Assembly: GCF_025345565.1 (NCBI RefSeq)
Contig: NZ_CP054475.1
Span: forward strand, 2,448,448 to 2,512,447
Length of the DNA stretch: 64,000 nucleotides
Direction: 5' to 3'
Source of the DNA: Thalassolituus hydrocarboniclasticus
GTDB taxonomy: Bacteria; Pseudomonadota; Gammaproteobacteria; Pseudomonadales; Oceanobacteraceae
In this document: one piece after another, positions 17,627 through 26,122 of the stretch
Numbering within the stretch: the first letter of the stretch is position 1
Layout of the letters: the number at the start of each line of letters is the position of its first letter
The notes under the pieces: model-generated
What the model saw: only the letters and a program-made list of their open reading frames with translations
Databases searched by the model: none
What the model was told of the DNA's origin: nothing
Position numbers and translations under genes: made by a program

Positions 17627-18181
17627 ATGGCCAAGTCATTACAGGAACAGCTGCTCGCCGCCGGTCTGATCGACAAGCAAAAAGCGAAAAAAGCCGCTAA
17701 AGAACTGAAAAAGCAGGATCACCTGCAGCGTACCGGACAAGACAACCAGATCGACGAAGCCAAGGCCAAAGCCGACGCTGCGCGTAAAGAAAAAGCTGAG
17801 CGCGACCGCGAACTGAACCAGAAAAAGGAACAGGAAGCACAGCAAAAAGCCATTGCTGCTCAGGTGCGTCAGCTGGTTACCACCAACGCCATTAAAAGCG
17901 AACATGCCGATATTAAATATCAGTTTGTTGATGGCAAAAAAGTGAAATCCATTTACGTTGACCAGGCCATCTGGGACCGCTTAAGCCGCGGCCAGCTGGC
18001 GGTTATCGCACTGGATTTACCGGGTGAGAAAAAATACGAAGTACTGCCACTGCAGATTGCTGAGAAAATCCGCCAGCGCAAAGATAATCACTTTATTTAT
18101 ATTGCAGAAAGCACTGCTGATGCGATGGATGAAGATGATCCGTATGCAGCGTATCAGATTCCGGATGATCTGATGTGGTGA
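17627..18181 (+). CDS. DUF2058 (YaiL-like) protein
   Basis: This 184-residue protein matches the DUF2058/YaiL family, described only as nucleoprotein- or polynucleotide-associated. It starts MAKSLQEQLLAAGLIDKQKAKKAAKELKK, followed by a highly charged coiled-coil-like segment rich in Lys, Glu and Ala to about residue 75, then a compact domain ending in DDPYAAYQIPDDLMW. GAGGA lies 6 bases before the ATG. It begins 9 bases after purK and is closed by a terminator, so it is likely the last gene of the purEK operon. Confidence 0.9.
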   Translation: MAKSLQEQLLAAGLIDKQKAKKAAKELKKQDHLQRTGQDNQIDEAKAKADAARKEKAERDRELNQKKEQEAQQKAIAAQVRQLVTTNAIKSEHADIKYQFVDGKKVKSIYVDQAIWDRLSRGQLAVIALDLPGEKKYEVLPLQIAEKIRQRKDNHFIYIAESTADAMDEDDPYAAYQIPDDLMW

Positions 18182-18190
18182 CACACGGTT

Positions 18191-18220
18191 AAAAAGAAGC
18201 CCGCTGATGCGGGCTTTTTT
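18191..18220 (+). terminator. Rho-independent terminator after the DUF2058 gene
   Basis: The stem AAGCCCGC/GCGGGCTT with the loop TGAT is followed by six T, 12 bases after the stop codon. Confidence 0.9.
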
Positions 18221-18230
18221 ATGGCTGCCC

Positions 18231-18323
18231 TCTCGTTCCTACGCTCCGCGTGGGAATGCAACTGTGTCCGCAAGGACTCCCACGCAGAGCATGGGAGCCA
18301 GATGAGAGCGTGGAAGCCAGATG
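18231..18323 (+). repeat. Palindromic intergenic repeat, copy 1
   Basis: This is a copy of the roughly 73-bp repeat found at four loci in the window. It starts TCTCGTTCCTACGCTCCGCG and ends CATGGGAGCCAGATG, with the outer parts forming inverted arms (CACGCTCCGCGTGG-like motifs). An extra partial tail GAGCGTGGAAGCCAGATG follows. It lies just after a terminator. Confidence 0.88.
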
Positions 18324-18329
18324 AAATTG

Positions 18330-18632
18330 CTACTCGCAGCGATGCATACCTTCAAGCCACAGCTGATACCGCTCTTTTGCCCTGTCAGTAACCCGAATGG
18401 TTTTACCGGCAACCCATGCCGGGCTGTATCTGCGGTTCAGTATGGCAATATTGATTGTCTCGCCCTGATCGGAAGTGCAGCCATCACCGCCCATACAGCG
18501 CAGATTCCGCAGCCAGCGCTTATCCTGAAAATAATATGAATGCCCGTTACGGGTGAGCTTCACAAGATCAATCAGTACCTCGCCGTTTCCCGGTTCGATA
18601 TAGGCTAAAAGCTCGCGGGTTTTATGCCTCAT
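18330..18632 (-). CDS. Hypothetical 100-residue protein
   Basis: I do not recognise the family. The product is soluble, basic at both ends and contains four cysteines, two of them in the motif RCMGGDGCTSD, plus a helix-like C terminus TDRAKERYQLWLEGMHRCE. Starting at the ATG with a weak GGAAA upstream, it fills most of the space between two copies of the palindromic repeat. The amino-acid mix looks like real protein, but short length and isolation leave doubt. It runs in the same direction as the next small gene and could be co-transcribed with it, though a repeat lies between them. Confidence 0.55.
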   Translation of the reverse strand: MRHKTRELLAYIEPGNGEVLIDLVKLTRNGHSYYFQDKRWLRNLRCMGGDGCTSDQGETINIAILNRRYSPAWVAGKTIRVTDRAKERYQLWLEGMHRCE

Positions 18633-18671
18633 TTTATTTCCAGAGTAACCATTCGATAAAACGCAGAGATC

Positions 18672-18745
18672 TCTCGTTCCTACGCTCTGCGTGGGAATGC
18701 AACTTTACCCGTAAGGACTCCCACGCAGAACATGGGAGCCAGACG
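18672..18745 (+). repeat. Palindromic intergenic repeat, copy 2
   Basis: This copy starts TCTCGTTCCTACGCTCTGCG and ends CATGGGAGCCAGACG. It is in the same orientation as copy 1 and lies between two small minus-strand genes, about 10 bases after the stop of the upstream one. Confidence 0.88.
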
Positions 18746-18755
18746 ATGCCGTCAC

Positions 18756-19088
18756 CTAGCAAGCAACACCGATAACAACCTTTGTTTGCTTCTCGTTTTT
18801 CTGATCAAGATCCGCCCGTCGTTCAGGTTCCTGAGTGCAGCCTCTTGGCTTTATATACTCAACCGCTATTTTCTCAGCGACGTTGATATCCACTACCTGT
18901 CCGTCAGTTCTTTCTACAGTGATGTAATAAGGCTGCTCAAACATCACAATGTAGGTATTCAAAAGATATATAGCACCGTCGTGACTGATTTCAGCCCGGT
19001 TCTCCTCAACCAGAACATATTTTCCGGCATAGGAAGACACCGATGAAAGCAATAAGAAAGAGACCAGTACCGGTTTAAAAAAATTCAT
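18756..19088 (-). CDS. Hypothetical small exported protein
   Basis: This 110-residue product has a clear Sec signal peptide (MNFFKPVLVSFLLLSSVSSYA, cleavage after SYA), so it is probably periplasmic. The mature part is a short beta-rich segment (GKYVLVEENRAEISHDGAIYLLNTYIV) followed by a charged tail with two cysteines. The ATG at 19088 follows GGAT; a TTG one codon earlier is also possible. No family was recognised. The base composition is more AT-rich than that of the neighbours, suggesting an accessory gene. Confidence 0.65.
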   Translation of the reverse strand: MNFFKPVLVSFLLLSSVSSYAGKYVLVEENRAEISHDGAIYLLNTYIVMFEQPYYITVERTDGQVVDINVAEKIAVEYIKPRGCTQEPERRADLDQKNEKQTKVVIGVAC

Positions 19089-19305
19089 CAATTGAAATGA
19101 TCCTTACTCAGATATCCTTTCGGCAAGAACGTACAACTGCTTATCTTATCCCGCACAGCTTTTGCACTTTGCTCGCAGGCCGTTGATTATTTTCCAGGTA
19201 AGCTACCACCCCAACATAATCCCGGCAATAGCCATACCTGACCAATACATCTTGCATCTGGCCATTCTGCTTACACTGGTTTAACTGTTATTTAACGATT
19301 AACCC

Positions 19306-20661
19306 TCATTCTTCTTTACCTCCGGCCTGCTTCTCCGCCGAGTAACCGCGCACCGCATTAATCCGCGCAAATACCAGCGCGCCCAGAGTCAGAATGGCGT
19401 ACAGCACCAGCATAAAGATCAGCTGCTCCGGGTTGTCGGTGTATTCAAAGTGCAGAATCAGGCCGCCGCCAATCGCCAGACCGACAATGGATAACAGGGT
19501 AATAAACAGCGATGAATCAGTCAGCTTGCGGATACGGAAGTTGGCAATGGCCATTAACAATGACACCAGCAAAAAGGTAACGCTGCCGAATTCGAGTATT
19601 ACTTTTAAGCCACCGGCCAGAATCAGCGCCATCGCTAATACCGCCATCATGGCGATGGCTGCCACCGGTATATTATTGCTGCGTTTTTCCAGACTTTTAG
19701 GGAAGAAACCATCACCGGCAATCACCGCCACCTGGCGTGAGGCGCCGAATAAGGTACCGTTGATGGCACTGCTGGTTGCCAGTACTGCCCCCAGTACCAC
19801 AATATCGGCGCCGATATGGCCGAGTATTTTTCCGGCTCCGGCGGCCAGTGCGTATTCTTCGTTGGCGATAATATCGGCGGCGGGAATGGCGAGAATGGCA
19901 GCCACAGCGATTACCACGTACAAAATGATGGCAATGACGATGGCGCTGTAAATCGCACGCGGAATATTTTTATCGGGGTTTTCCATTTCTTTTACCGCAT
20001 TAATCACCAGCTGAAAGCCTTCGTAAGCCACAAAGGTAACGGCCGCAACAGTAAGAATATTGAGCCAGGAGAATTCAATCTCCGGATGCACCAGCAGTTC
20101 CGTCAGGCTGGTTTCACGGTGCAGCAGTAAAATCACGGCAATCAGCAGTAATAAAGCCAGTTTGCTGTACACCATAATGTCTTCGATTTTGCCCATGCCG
20201 CGCACACTCCAGACATTCACCAGAGTAAAAAGCGCAATCACACCACAGGCCACCGCTTTGCGCAGATCGTTATTATCGGCAAAACCGGTGCCGCTTAACG
20301 CATAGGAAGCAAAGGTGTAGGCATAAAGGGCAATGGTGCTGATATAACCGAAAATCACGTACCAGCCAATCAGCGCGGCGGCCAGTGGCGAGCTGGGAAA
20401 GGTACGTTTAAAAAAACCGTAGGTCGCGCCTTCGTCACGGTAGTACACGCCCAGTTTTACGTAAGAATACGCCGCCAGCGCGGCAATGATGCCGCCAGCC
20501 ATAATCGCCAGAGGCGTATAGGGGCCGATCAGGGCAACGGAAATACCGAGAATGGTAAAAATACCGCCCCCCACCATGCCGCCCAGGGCAATGGCGATCA
20601 GCTCGGGTAATCCCAGCGCTTTACCTTCGCTGCGTACGCTGAACCAGTGGGGTAATTTCAT
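19306..20661 (-). CDS. APC-family amino-acid permease
   Basis: This 451-residue integral membrane protein has about twelve hydrophobic segments and the APC-superfamily start LGLPELIAIALGGMVGGGIFTILG, where the unwound first helix binds the substrate. A second signature is VTFVAYEGFQLVINAVKEMENP in helix 6. It should import an amino acid or polyamine by cation or proton coupling; the substrate is not evident. GGAG lies 5 bases before the ATG. It is divergent from the export operon that begins at 20851, with about 190 bases between them. Confidence 0.9.
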   Translation of the reverse strand: MKLPHWFSVRSEGKALGLPELIAIALGGMVGGGIFTILGISVALIGPYTPLAIMAGGIIAALAAYSYVKLGVYYRDEGATYGFFKRTFPSSPLAAALIGWYVIFGYISTIALYAYTFASYALSGTGFADNNDLRKAVACGVIALFTLVNVWSVRGMGKIEDIMVYSKLALLLLIAVILLLHRETSLTELLVHPEIEFSWLNILTVAAVTFVAYEGFQLVINAVKEMENPDKNIPRAIYSAIVIAIILYVVIAVAAILAIPAADIIANEEYALAAGAGKILGHIGADIVVLGAVLATSSAINGTLFGASRQVAVIAGDGFFPKSLEKRSNNIPVAAIAMMAVLAMALILAGGLKVILEFGSVTFLLVSLLMAIANFRIRKLTDSSLFITLLSIVGLAIGGGLILHFEYTDNPEQLIFMLVLYAILTLGALVFARINAVRGYSAEKQAGGKEE

Positions 20662-20850
20662 CGGAGCTCCGGGCTGAATATCGGTGATCAGTAAGAATAA
20701 TAAAGCGTGAACAGAGGCTGAACTGACTGTGCCCTATAAAAAGGGAATTGTGTTGCAGCAGCAGGAATAATCCTATGACTTATATCACTGGGCAAGCATA
20801 TGAAAAAGCTCTAAGGTAACTCCACAGCTGCCGCAACAGGACGTTATACC

Positions 20851-22011
20851 GTGAAAAAACTGCTGATATCCGCCGCCATTCTGGCCGCTCTGGTTGCCGC
20901 CTTTATGCTGCGCCCCGCTAAACCCATCGAAGTACGCATGGGTCAGGCTGCTCCGGGACTGGTCGAAGCACTGGTTTCCAATACCCGCTCAGGCACTATT
21001 AAAGCCTGCCAACGCTCCCGCCTTTCTCTGGCGCTGGGCGGACAGGTGAATCATTTATACGTTGATCAGGGCGATAAAGTCGAAGCCGGTACATTATTGC
21101 TGGAATTATGGAACGACGATTTAAAAGCCGCACTGGAGCAAAGCAAGGCACAGGTGCGCATGGCGGAATTAAATAAAGCCTCCGCCTGCCGTCAGGCTCA
21201 GGCCGATGAGCGCGAAGTAAAACGCCAGCGTGAATTATTCAAAAAACAACTGGCCTCAGCCGAACAGCTCGACCGGGTAGAAACCAGTGCCGAAATTACC
21301 CGTTTAAGCTGCCAGCAGAATGAAGCTCAGGTGCAGAATGCCAAAGCCAGCGTGGCGGTGCAGCAGGCACGCTTAGCGCAGACACAATTGCGCGCGCCGT
21401 TCGCCGGTATTGTTGCCGAAGTGAATGGCGAGGTCGGCGAATACGCCACCCCTTCTCCGCCAGGTGTTGCCACCCCCCCCGCCATTGATCTGATCGACGA
21501 GCGCTGCCTGTATGTGCGCGCACCGATCGACGAGGTGGACGCTTCAGTAATCCGCGTCGGTATGGATGCACGGGTAACCCTCGATGCCTTCCGCGATCAG
21601 GCCTTTACCGGCAAGGTCAGCCGCATTGCCCCTTACGTGGAAGATAAAGAAAAGCAGGCACGCACAGTGAATGTGGATGTCACCTTAAATGCCCTGCCCG
21701 ACGATGTGCAGTTGCTGGTTGGCTACAGCGCCGATATTGAAGTAATTACCGCCGCCAGTCCGCAGGCATTGCGTATTCCCAGCGAAGCGCTGCTTGAAGG
21801 TAATCATGTGCTGACTCTGGCTGCTGACGGTAAAACCCTGCAGAAAAAAGCGCTGACCCTGGGCCTGAGTAACTGGACCTGGACCGAAGTAAAAGAAGGC
21901 TTAGACGCTGGCCAGCCGGTGTTGTTATCCCTAGATAATCCGGCAGCGGTCGATGGTGCCGAAGTGACGGTCATCGACGACGGCGATAAGCGTCAGGCTG
22001 ATCAGCCATGA
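20851..22011 (+). CDS. Periplasmic adaptor (HlyD/MacA-like) of an ABC exporter
   Basis: This 386-residue membrane-fusion protein has an N-terminal signal anchor (MKKLLISAAILAALVAAFML), a barrel-sandwich lipoyl-like half (LSLALGGQVNHLYVDQGDKVEAGTLL), a long alpha-hairpin (about residues 95-175), the second half (LRAPFAGIVAEVNGEVGEY) and beta-barrel domains. It should bridge the inner-membrane permeases to an outer-membrane channel. It starts with GTG preceded by CAGGA and overlaps the ATPase gene by 4 bases. The outer-membrane factor is not in the window. Confidence 0.9.
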   Translation: MKKLLISAAILAALVAAFMLRPAKPIEVRMGQAAPGLVEALVSNTRSGTIKACQRSRLSLALGGQVNHLYVDQGDKVEAGTLLLELWNDDLKAALEQSKAQVRMAELNKASACRQAQADEREVKRQRELFKKQLASAEQLDRVETSAEITRLSCQQNEAQVQNAKASVAVQQARLAQTQLRAPFAGIVAEVNGEVGEYATPSPPGVATPPAIDLIDERCLYVRAPIDEVDASVIRVGMDARVTLDAFRDQAFTGKVSRIAPYVEDKEKQARTVNVDVTLNALPDDVQLLVGYSADIEVITAASPQALRIPSEALLEGNHVLTLAADGKTLQKKALTLGLSNWTWTEVKEGLDAGQPVLLSLDNPAAVDGAEVTVIDDGDKRQADQP

Positions 22012-22766
22012 ACCAGGCCAAATCTGCAGCTGCAGCCAACACCGCACTCATCCGTGTGCAGGGGGTAAATAAAACCTTCCTGCTCGGTGATGAGCCGGTA
22101 CACGCGCTGAATAATATTGGCCTGAGTATTCAGGCCGGTGAATATTTATCGGTAATGGGGCCATCCGGTTCCGGTAAATCTACCCTGCTGAATATGCTCG
22201 GCCTGCTCGATGTACCGGATAATGGCCAGTACTGGCTGAACGGTGCCGATACCGTGCCCATGAGTGAAGAACAACGCGCGGTTTACCGCCGCAGCCATAT
22301 CGGTTTTGTTTTTCAGTCGTACCATTTAATTCCGCGTTTAAGTGCCAGCGAAAATATCGAGCTGCCGTTAATTCTGGCCGGCATTGCACCGGCAGAACGC
22401 AAACGCCGGCTGGCACCGGTGATTGAGCGTCTGGGCCTTGGCAGCCGCGCCGGACATTTACCCAATCAGTTATCCGGCGGCCAGCGTCAGCGCGTAGCCA
22501 TTGGCCGCGCCATTATTATGAAACCGCGCCTGCTGCTCGCCGATGAACCAACCGGTAACCTCGACAGTCAGTCCGGTGCCGAAGTCGTACAGCTGCTGGA
22601 AGAGCTGAATGCCGACGGCATTACCTTAGTTGTGGTTACCCACGATGCCGATCTGGGCCGCCGCGCCAGCCGCCGTATCCGTATGGTGGATGGCGTGATC
22701 GTCAGCGATGACCGTACGCCTTCTTCAGACACTCAAAGCCGTACCGATCAGAGCGACGCACCATGA
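22008..22766 (+). CDS. ABC-transporter ATP-binding protein (MacB/LolD type)
   Basis: This 252-residue cytoplasmic ATPase has Walker A GPSGSGKST, Q-loop FVFQSYHLIPR, the signature LSGGQRQRVAIGRA and Walker B LLLADEPTGNLDS, followed by the H-loop VVVTHDADL. The sequence is typical of MacB/LolD ATPases that couple to FtsX-type permeases. Unlike E. coli MacB, the ATPase is a separate protein. It overlaps both flanking genes by 4 bases (ATGA), so the operon is translationally coupled. Confidence 0.95.
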   Translation: MNQAKSAAAANTALIRVQGVNKTFLLGDEPVHALNNIGLSIQAGEYLSVMGPSGSGKSTLLNMLGLLDVPDNGQYWLNGADTVPMSEEQRAVYRRSHIGFVFQSYHLIPRLSASENIELPLILAGIAPAERKRRLAPVIERLGLGSRAGHLPNQLSGGQRQRVAIGRAIIMKPRLLLADEPTGNLDSQSGAEVVQLLEELNADGITLVVVTHDADLGRRASRRIRMVDGVIVSDDRTPSSDTQSRTDQSDAP

Positions 22767-23980
22767 TCCGCACCCGCGACCAGCTTAATTTCAGCATCCG
22801 CGCCCTGCTGCGTCAGCGCTTCCGCACGCTGATGCAGCTGATTGCGATGTCAATTGGTGTACTCGCGGTGGTGTTATTAACCGGCCTCGGTGAAGGCGCG
22901 CGCCAGTATGTGCTGGGCGAATTTTCGGTACTGGGAAAAGACATTCTGATTATGCTGCCGGGGCGCAAAGAAACCTCCGGCGGTATGCCACCGATGACTG
23001 GCGAAGGCACGCGCGATATTACCCTGCAGGATGCCCAGAGCCTGCTGCGCCTGCCCGAAGTGGAGCGTATTGCTCCGCTGGTCGTCGGTAATGCCGAAAT
23101 CTCGCGCGGCGCTCGCAGCCGCGAAACCCTGGTGCTGGGCACCAACAGCACCTTCTTCGATATCCGCCATATTCAGCTGGCACGCGGCCAGATTCTGCCT
23201 GAGTTGCCACTCGATCAGCCAAGCCCGGTCTGTGTGATCGGCACCACATTAAAACAAGAACTGTTTGCCGCCGAACAGGCACTTGGCCAGTGGGTTGGCA
23301 TCGACACCTACCGCTGCCGGGTGATTGGTATTCTGGCCGATACCGGCACCGGCCTCGGCATGAATATGAGCGAAGCGCTGATCATGCCGGTGGCCAGCAG
23401 TATGCAGCTGTTTAATACCGAAGGCGTGTTCCGGGTAATGATTGATGTGCGCTCGGCCATGGGCATGGGCGTGTTAAGCCGCCAGATCGAAGACATTATG
23501 CGCGAGCGCCACGACGGCCAGCTCGACGTCACCCTGATTACTCCCGACTCACTGCTGAAAGCCTTCGACAGTATTCTCTCGGTGCTGACCTTTGCCATTG
23601 CCGGTATCGGTGCCATCAGCCTGTTTGTCGCCGGCGTACTGATTATGAACATGACGTTAATTACCGTATCGCAGCGCACCGCCGAAATCGGCCTGCTGAA
23701 AGCGCTGGGGGCTTCCAGCCGCGAAGTGCGCCAGCTGTTTGTAACCGAAGCGGTAATGCTGTCGTTGTTTGGCGCCCTGCTGGGCACCCTGCTGGCCGAA
23801 ATTCTGTTATGGCTGGTGCGCATCCGTTATCCGGAAATTCCTTTTGCTGCTCCCTTATGGGCTACCGTCGCGGCCACCGCCATTGCCGTAGGCTGCGGCT
23901 TTTTGTTTTCCTGGATTCCCGCCAGCCGCGCCGCACATATGGCGCCGGTTACCGCCCTGCAACATCAGAACGGCAAATAG
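22763..23980 (+). CDS. FtsX/MacB-type ABC permease, first paralogue
   Basis: This 405-residue inner-membrane protein has one N-terminal transmembrane helix, a large periplasmic MacB-type core domain (about residues 45-250) and three C-terminal helices of the FtsX domain, including the coupling region ISQRTAEIGLLKALGASSREVRQLF-like segment. Such permeases do not move substrate through the membrane but transmit ATP-driven movement to the periplasm (mechanotransmission). It is followed after 8 bases by a second, similar permease, so the exporter is probably a heterodimer. Confidence 0.93.
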   Translation: MIRTRDQLNFSIRALLRQRFRTLMQLIAMSIGVLAVVLLTGLGEGARQYVLGEFSVLGKDILIMLPGRKETSGGMPPMTGEGTRDITLQDAQSLLRLPEVERIAPLVVGNAEISRGARSRETLVLGTNSTFFDIRHIQLARGQILPELPLDQPSPVCVIGTTLKQELFAAEQALGQWVGIDTYRCRVIGILADTGTGLGMNMSEALIMPVASSMQLFNTEGVFRVMIDVRSAMGMGVLSRQIEDIMRERHDGQLDVTLITPDSLLKAFDSILSVLTFAIAGIGAISLFVAGVLIMNMTLITVSQRTAEIGLLKALGASSREVRQLFVTEAVMLSLFGALLGTLLAEILLWLVRIRYPEIPFAAPLWATVAATAIAVGCGFLFSWIPASRAAHMAPVTALQHQNGK

Positions 23981-23988
23981 GAGGCCCA

Positions 23989-25185
23989 ATGCACAGCACT
24001 GACTGGTTACATCTGGTGTTTTCCTCCGTGCGCTACAACCCGCTGAAAAGCCTGCTCACCGCGCTTGGCATCGCCATTGGTATTGCCGCCGTTACCCTGC
24101 TGACTTCGCTGGGCGAAGGCGTACGCATGTATGTGATGGATAACTTCTCACAGTTTGGCACCCGCATTATTGCCGTCAGTCCGGGCAAGAACGACACCGC
24201 CGGTATGGGCGGTGTGCTCAACTCGGTACGCCTGCTGACCATGGAAGATTACCGCAGCCTGATTAACCTGCCCTACGCCGAACACGTGGTCGCCAGCGTG
24301 CAGGGCACCGGCCCAATTGAATTTGGCGAGCGGGTACGCAACACCGATATTTATGGCACCACACCGAGCATGGTACAGGCCTGGGATTTTCCGCTGGCCA
24401 GCGGGCGCTTTCTGCCCGAAGCCCAGGGCGGTAATTCGCGCGCCTTTGTTGTGCTTGGCCATAAGGTCTGGCAGGAATTATTTAAAGGCAGCAATGCGCT
24501 GGGGCAGTTTATCCGCGTTGGTGGTCAGCGCTTTCGCGTCATTGGTGTGATGAAACCCAAAGGCAGCATGCTCGGCTTCGACCTCGACGACATGGTCTAC
24601 ATTCCCGCCGACCGCGCACTGACACTGTTTAACCGCGAAGGATTAATGGAAGTAGACGTGGTGTTCTCCGCCGCCACCACCTCAGAAAATATGCGCGACA
24701 TTGTGCGCAAACGGCTCATCGAACGCCACGGTCAGGAAGACTTTACCATCGTCACTCAGGACGAAATGCTGGAAAGCCTGAACAGCATTCTGTCGGTGCT
24801 GACCATGGGCGTTGCCGCGCTCGGCTCCATCTCATTACTGGTCGGCGGCGTCGGCATTTTCACCATCATGACCACCAACGTACGCGAGCGCACGCCGGAA
24901 ATCGGTCTGCTGCGCGCCATTGGTATTTCCCGCCGGCAACTGCTCAGCCTGTTTCTTGGCGAGGCCGTCTTATTATCGGTTATTGGTGCCCTCGCCGGCA
25001 TGTTTGGCGCCCTCGCCCTGCTCGCCATCACCGGTTTAATAATGCCGGACTTCCCGATACAACCCAGCCCGCTGTACCTGATGATTTCCCTTATTTTTTC
25101 CGCACTGATTGGCTTAATGGCCGGCATGGGTCCGGCCTGGCAGGCGGCTAAATTAAGTCCGATTGAGGCGCTGAGGGATGAATAA
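23989..25185 (+). CDS. FtsX/MacB-type ABC permease, second paralogue
   Basis: This 398-residue protein has the same plan as its neighbour: an N-terminal helix (PLKSLLTALGIAIGIAAVTLLTSLGEG), a periplasmic core domain and three C-terminal helices with NVRERTPEIGLLRAIGISRRQLL as the coupling segment. The open frame extends 60 codons upstream into the preceding gene, but a GGAGG at the previous stop codon and the shared N-terminal pattern place the start at 23989. The two permeases are clear paralogues and presumably the two halves of one complex. Confidence 0.93.
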   Translation: MHSTDWLHLVFSSVRYNPLKSLLTALGIAIGIAAVTLLTSLGEGVRMYVMDNFSQFGTRIIAVSPGKNDTAGMGGVLNSVRLLTMEDYRSLINLPYAEHVVASVQGTGPIEFGERVRNTDIYGTTPSMVQAWDFPLASGRFLPEAQGGNSRAFVVLGHKVWQELFKGSNALGQFIRVGGQRFRVIGVMKPKGSMLGFDLDDMVYIPADRALTLFNREGLMEVDVVFSAATTSENMRDIVRKRLIERHGQEDFTIVTQDEMLESLNSILSVLTMGVAALGSISLLVGGVGIFTIMTTNVRERTPEIGLLRAIGISRRQLLSLFLGEAVLLSVIGALAGMFGALALLAITGLIMPDFPIQPSPLYLMISLIFSALIGLMAGMGPAWQAAKLSPIEALRDE

Positions 25186-25235
25186 AAGCGGGATAAAAAA
25201 GATTTATTATTAAGCGCTGTTCAGTGCAATAAAAT

Positions 25236-25268
25236 AAAAAAGGCCAGTCATCGCTGACTGGCCTTTTT
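25236..25268. terminator. Bidirectional terminator between the exporter operon and tRNA-Pro
   Basis: The stem AGGCCAGTCA/TGACTGGCCT with the loop TCGC is flanked by A on the left and T on the right, so it can end transcripts from both the exporter operon and the convergent tRNA. Confidence 0.92.
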
Positions 25269-25285
25269 ATAGGAATTCTGGAAAT

Positions 25286-25363
<78 letters not shown>

Positions 25364-25408
25364 CACATGTTCAGAAACGAGCTGAAAAGCCCCTTAAGAA
25401 CGCGCTCA

Positions 25409-25436
25409 AGTATACTTAAGCCACTGAAAAGTTAAA
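25409..25436 (-). promoter_or_regulatory. Putative sigma-70 promoter of tRNA-Pro
   Basis: On the minus strand TTTAAC (25431-25436) and TATACT (25409-25414) are 16 bases apart. The start of transcription would lie about 40 bases before the tRNA. Confidence 0.45.
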
Positions 25437-25469
25437 GATTTTTTTAGAATGCGGGACTGTGCGGGAGGC

Positions 25470-25838
25470 TCAGGAACGGTTGTCCGGGCTGAGTAAATCG
25501 GCCAGTTCTTTAAGCTCGGCAATCATGTTTTTGATGAGTGCCTGATCCATCGCCACGGCATTGGATTCACCCTCTTCACTCAGACGCTGACGCGCACCAC
25601 CGATGGTGTAGCCTTCGTGGTAGAGCAAGGCGCGGATTTCACGCACGAGGATCACATCCTGACGCTGGTAATAACGGCGGTTGCCACGGCGTTTCACCGG
25701 ACTGAGTTGTGGAAATTCCTGTTCCCAGTAACGCAGAACATGAGGTTTCACATCGCACAATTCGCTCACTTCACCGATGGTGAAATAGCGCTTGGCGGGG
25801 ATGGGGGGAAGTTCGTTATTGTGGCTGGGTTCCAGCAT
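25470..25838 (-). CDS. MerR-family transcriptional regulator
   Basis: This 122-residue protein has an N-terminal winged helix-turn-helix ([27 protein letters not shown]) and a short C-terminal helix. In many gammaproteobacteria a gene of this type follows ihfA directly, and its role is not well defined. It has no cysteine set for metal binding. The start lies inside ihfA (23-base overlap), so expression is coupled to the translation operon. Confidence 0.92.
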   Translation of the reverse strand: MLEPSHNNELPPIPAKRYFTIGEVSELCDVKPHVLRYWEQEFPQLSPVKRRGNRRYYQRQDVILVREIRALLYHEGYTIGGARQRLSEEGESNAVAMDQALIKNMIAELKELADLLSPDNRS

Positions 25839-26121
25839 ACGCCTCTACCCGAACCTTAAGTTTTTGCCCCGGCTTAAAGGTCACAACGCGACGGGCGGAG
25901 ATAGGGATTTCTTCGCCTGTTTTTGGATTGCGACCCGGCCGTTGACGCTTATCACGCAGGTCGAAGTTGCCGAAACCCGACAACTTCACCTGCTCATTAC
26001 GGCTTAAGCTATCGCGGATCTCATCAAAAAAGAGATCCACCATATCTTTCGCCTCGCGCTTGTTGAGACCAAGATCTTCGAACAGTTTTTCTGCCAGTTC
26101 TGCTTTGGTCAAAGCGGTCAT
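25816..26121 (-). CDS. ihfA: Integration host factor subunit alpha
   Basis: IHF bends DNA sharply at specific sites and takes part in recombination, replication and transcription as a heterodimer with IHF-beta. The 101-residue product begins [28 protein letters not shown] and contains the DNA-contacting arm [24 protein letters not shown], both typical of IhfA. It begins 1 base after the pheT stop codon, the usual gammaproteobacterial arrangement. Confidence 0.98.
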   Translation of the reverse strand: MTALTKAELAEKLFEDLGLNKREAKDMVDLFFDEIRDSLSRNEQVKLSGFGNFDLRDKRQRPGRNPKTGEEIPISARRVVTFKPGQKLKVRVEAYAGTQPQ

Positions 26122-26122
26122 G

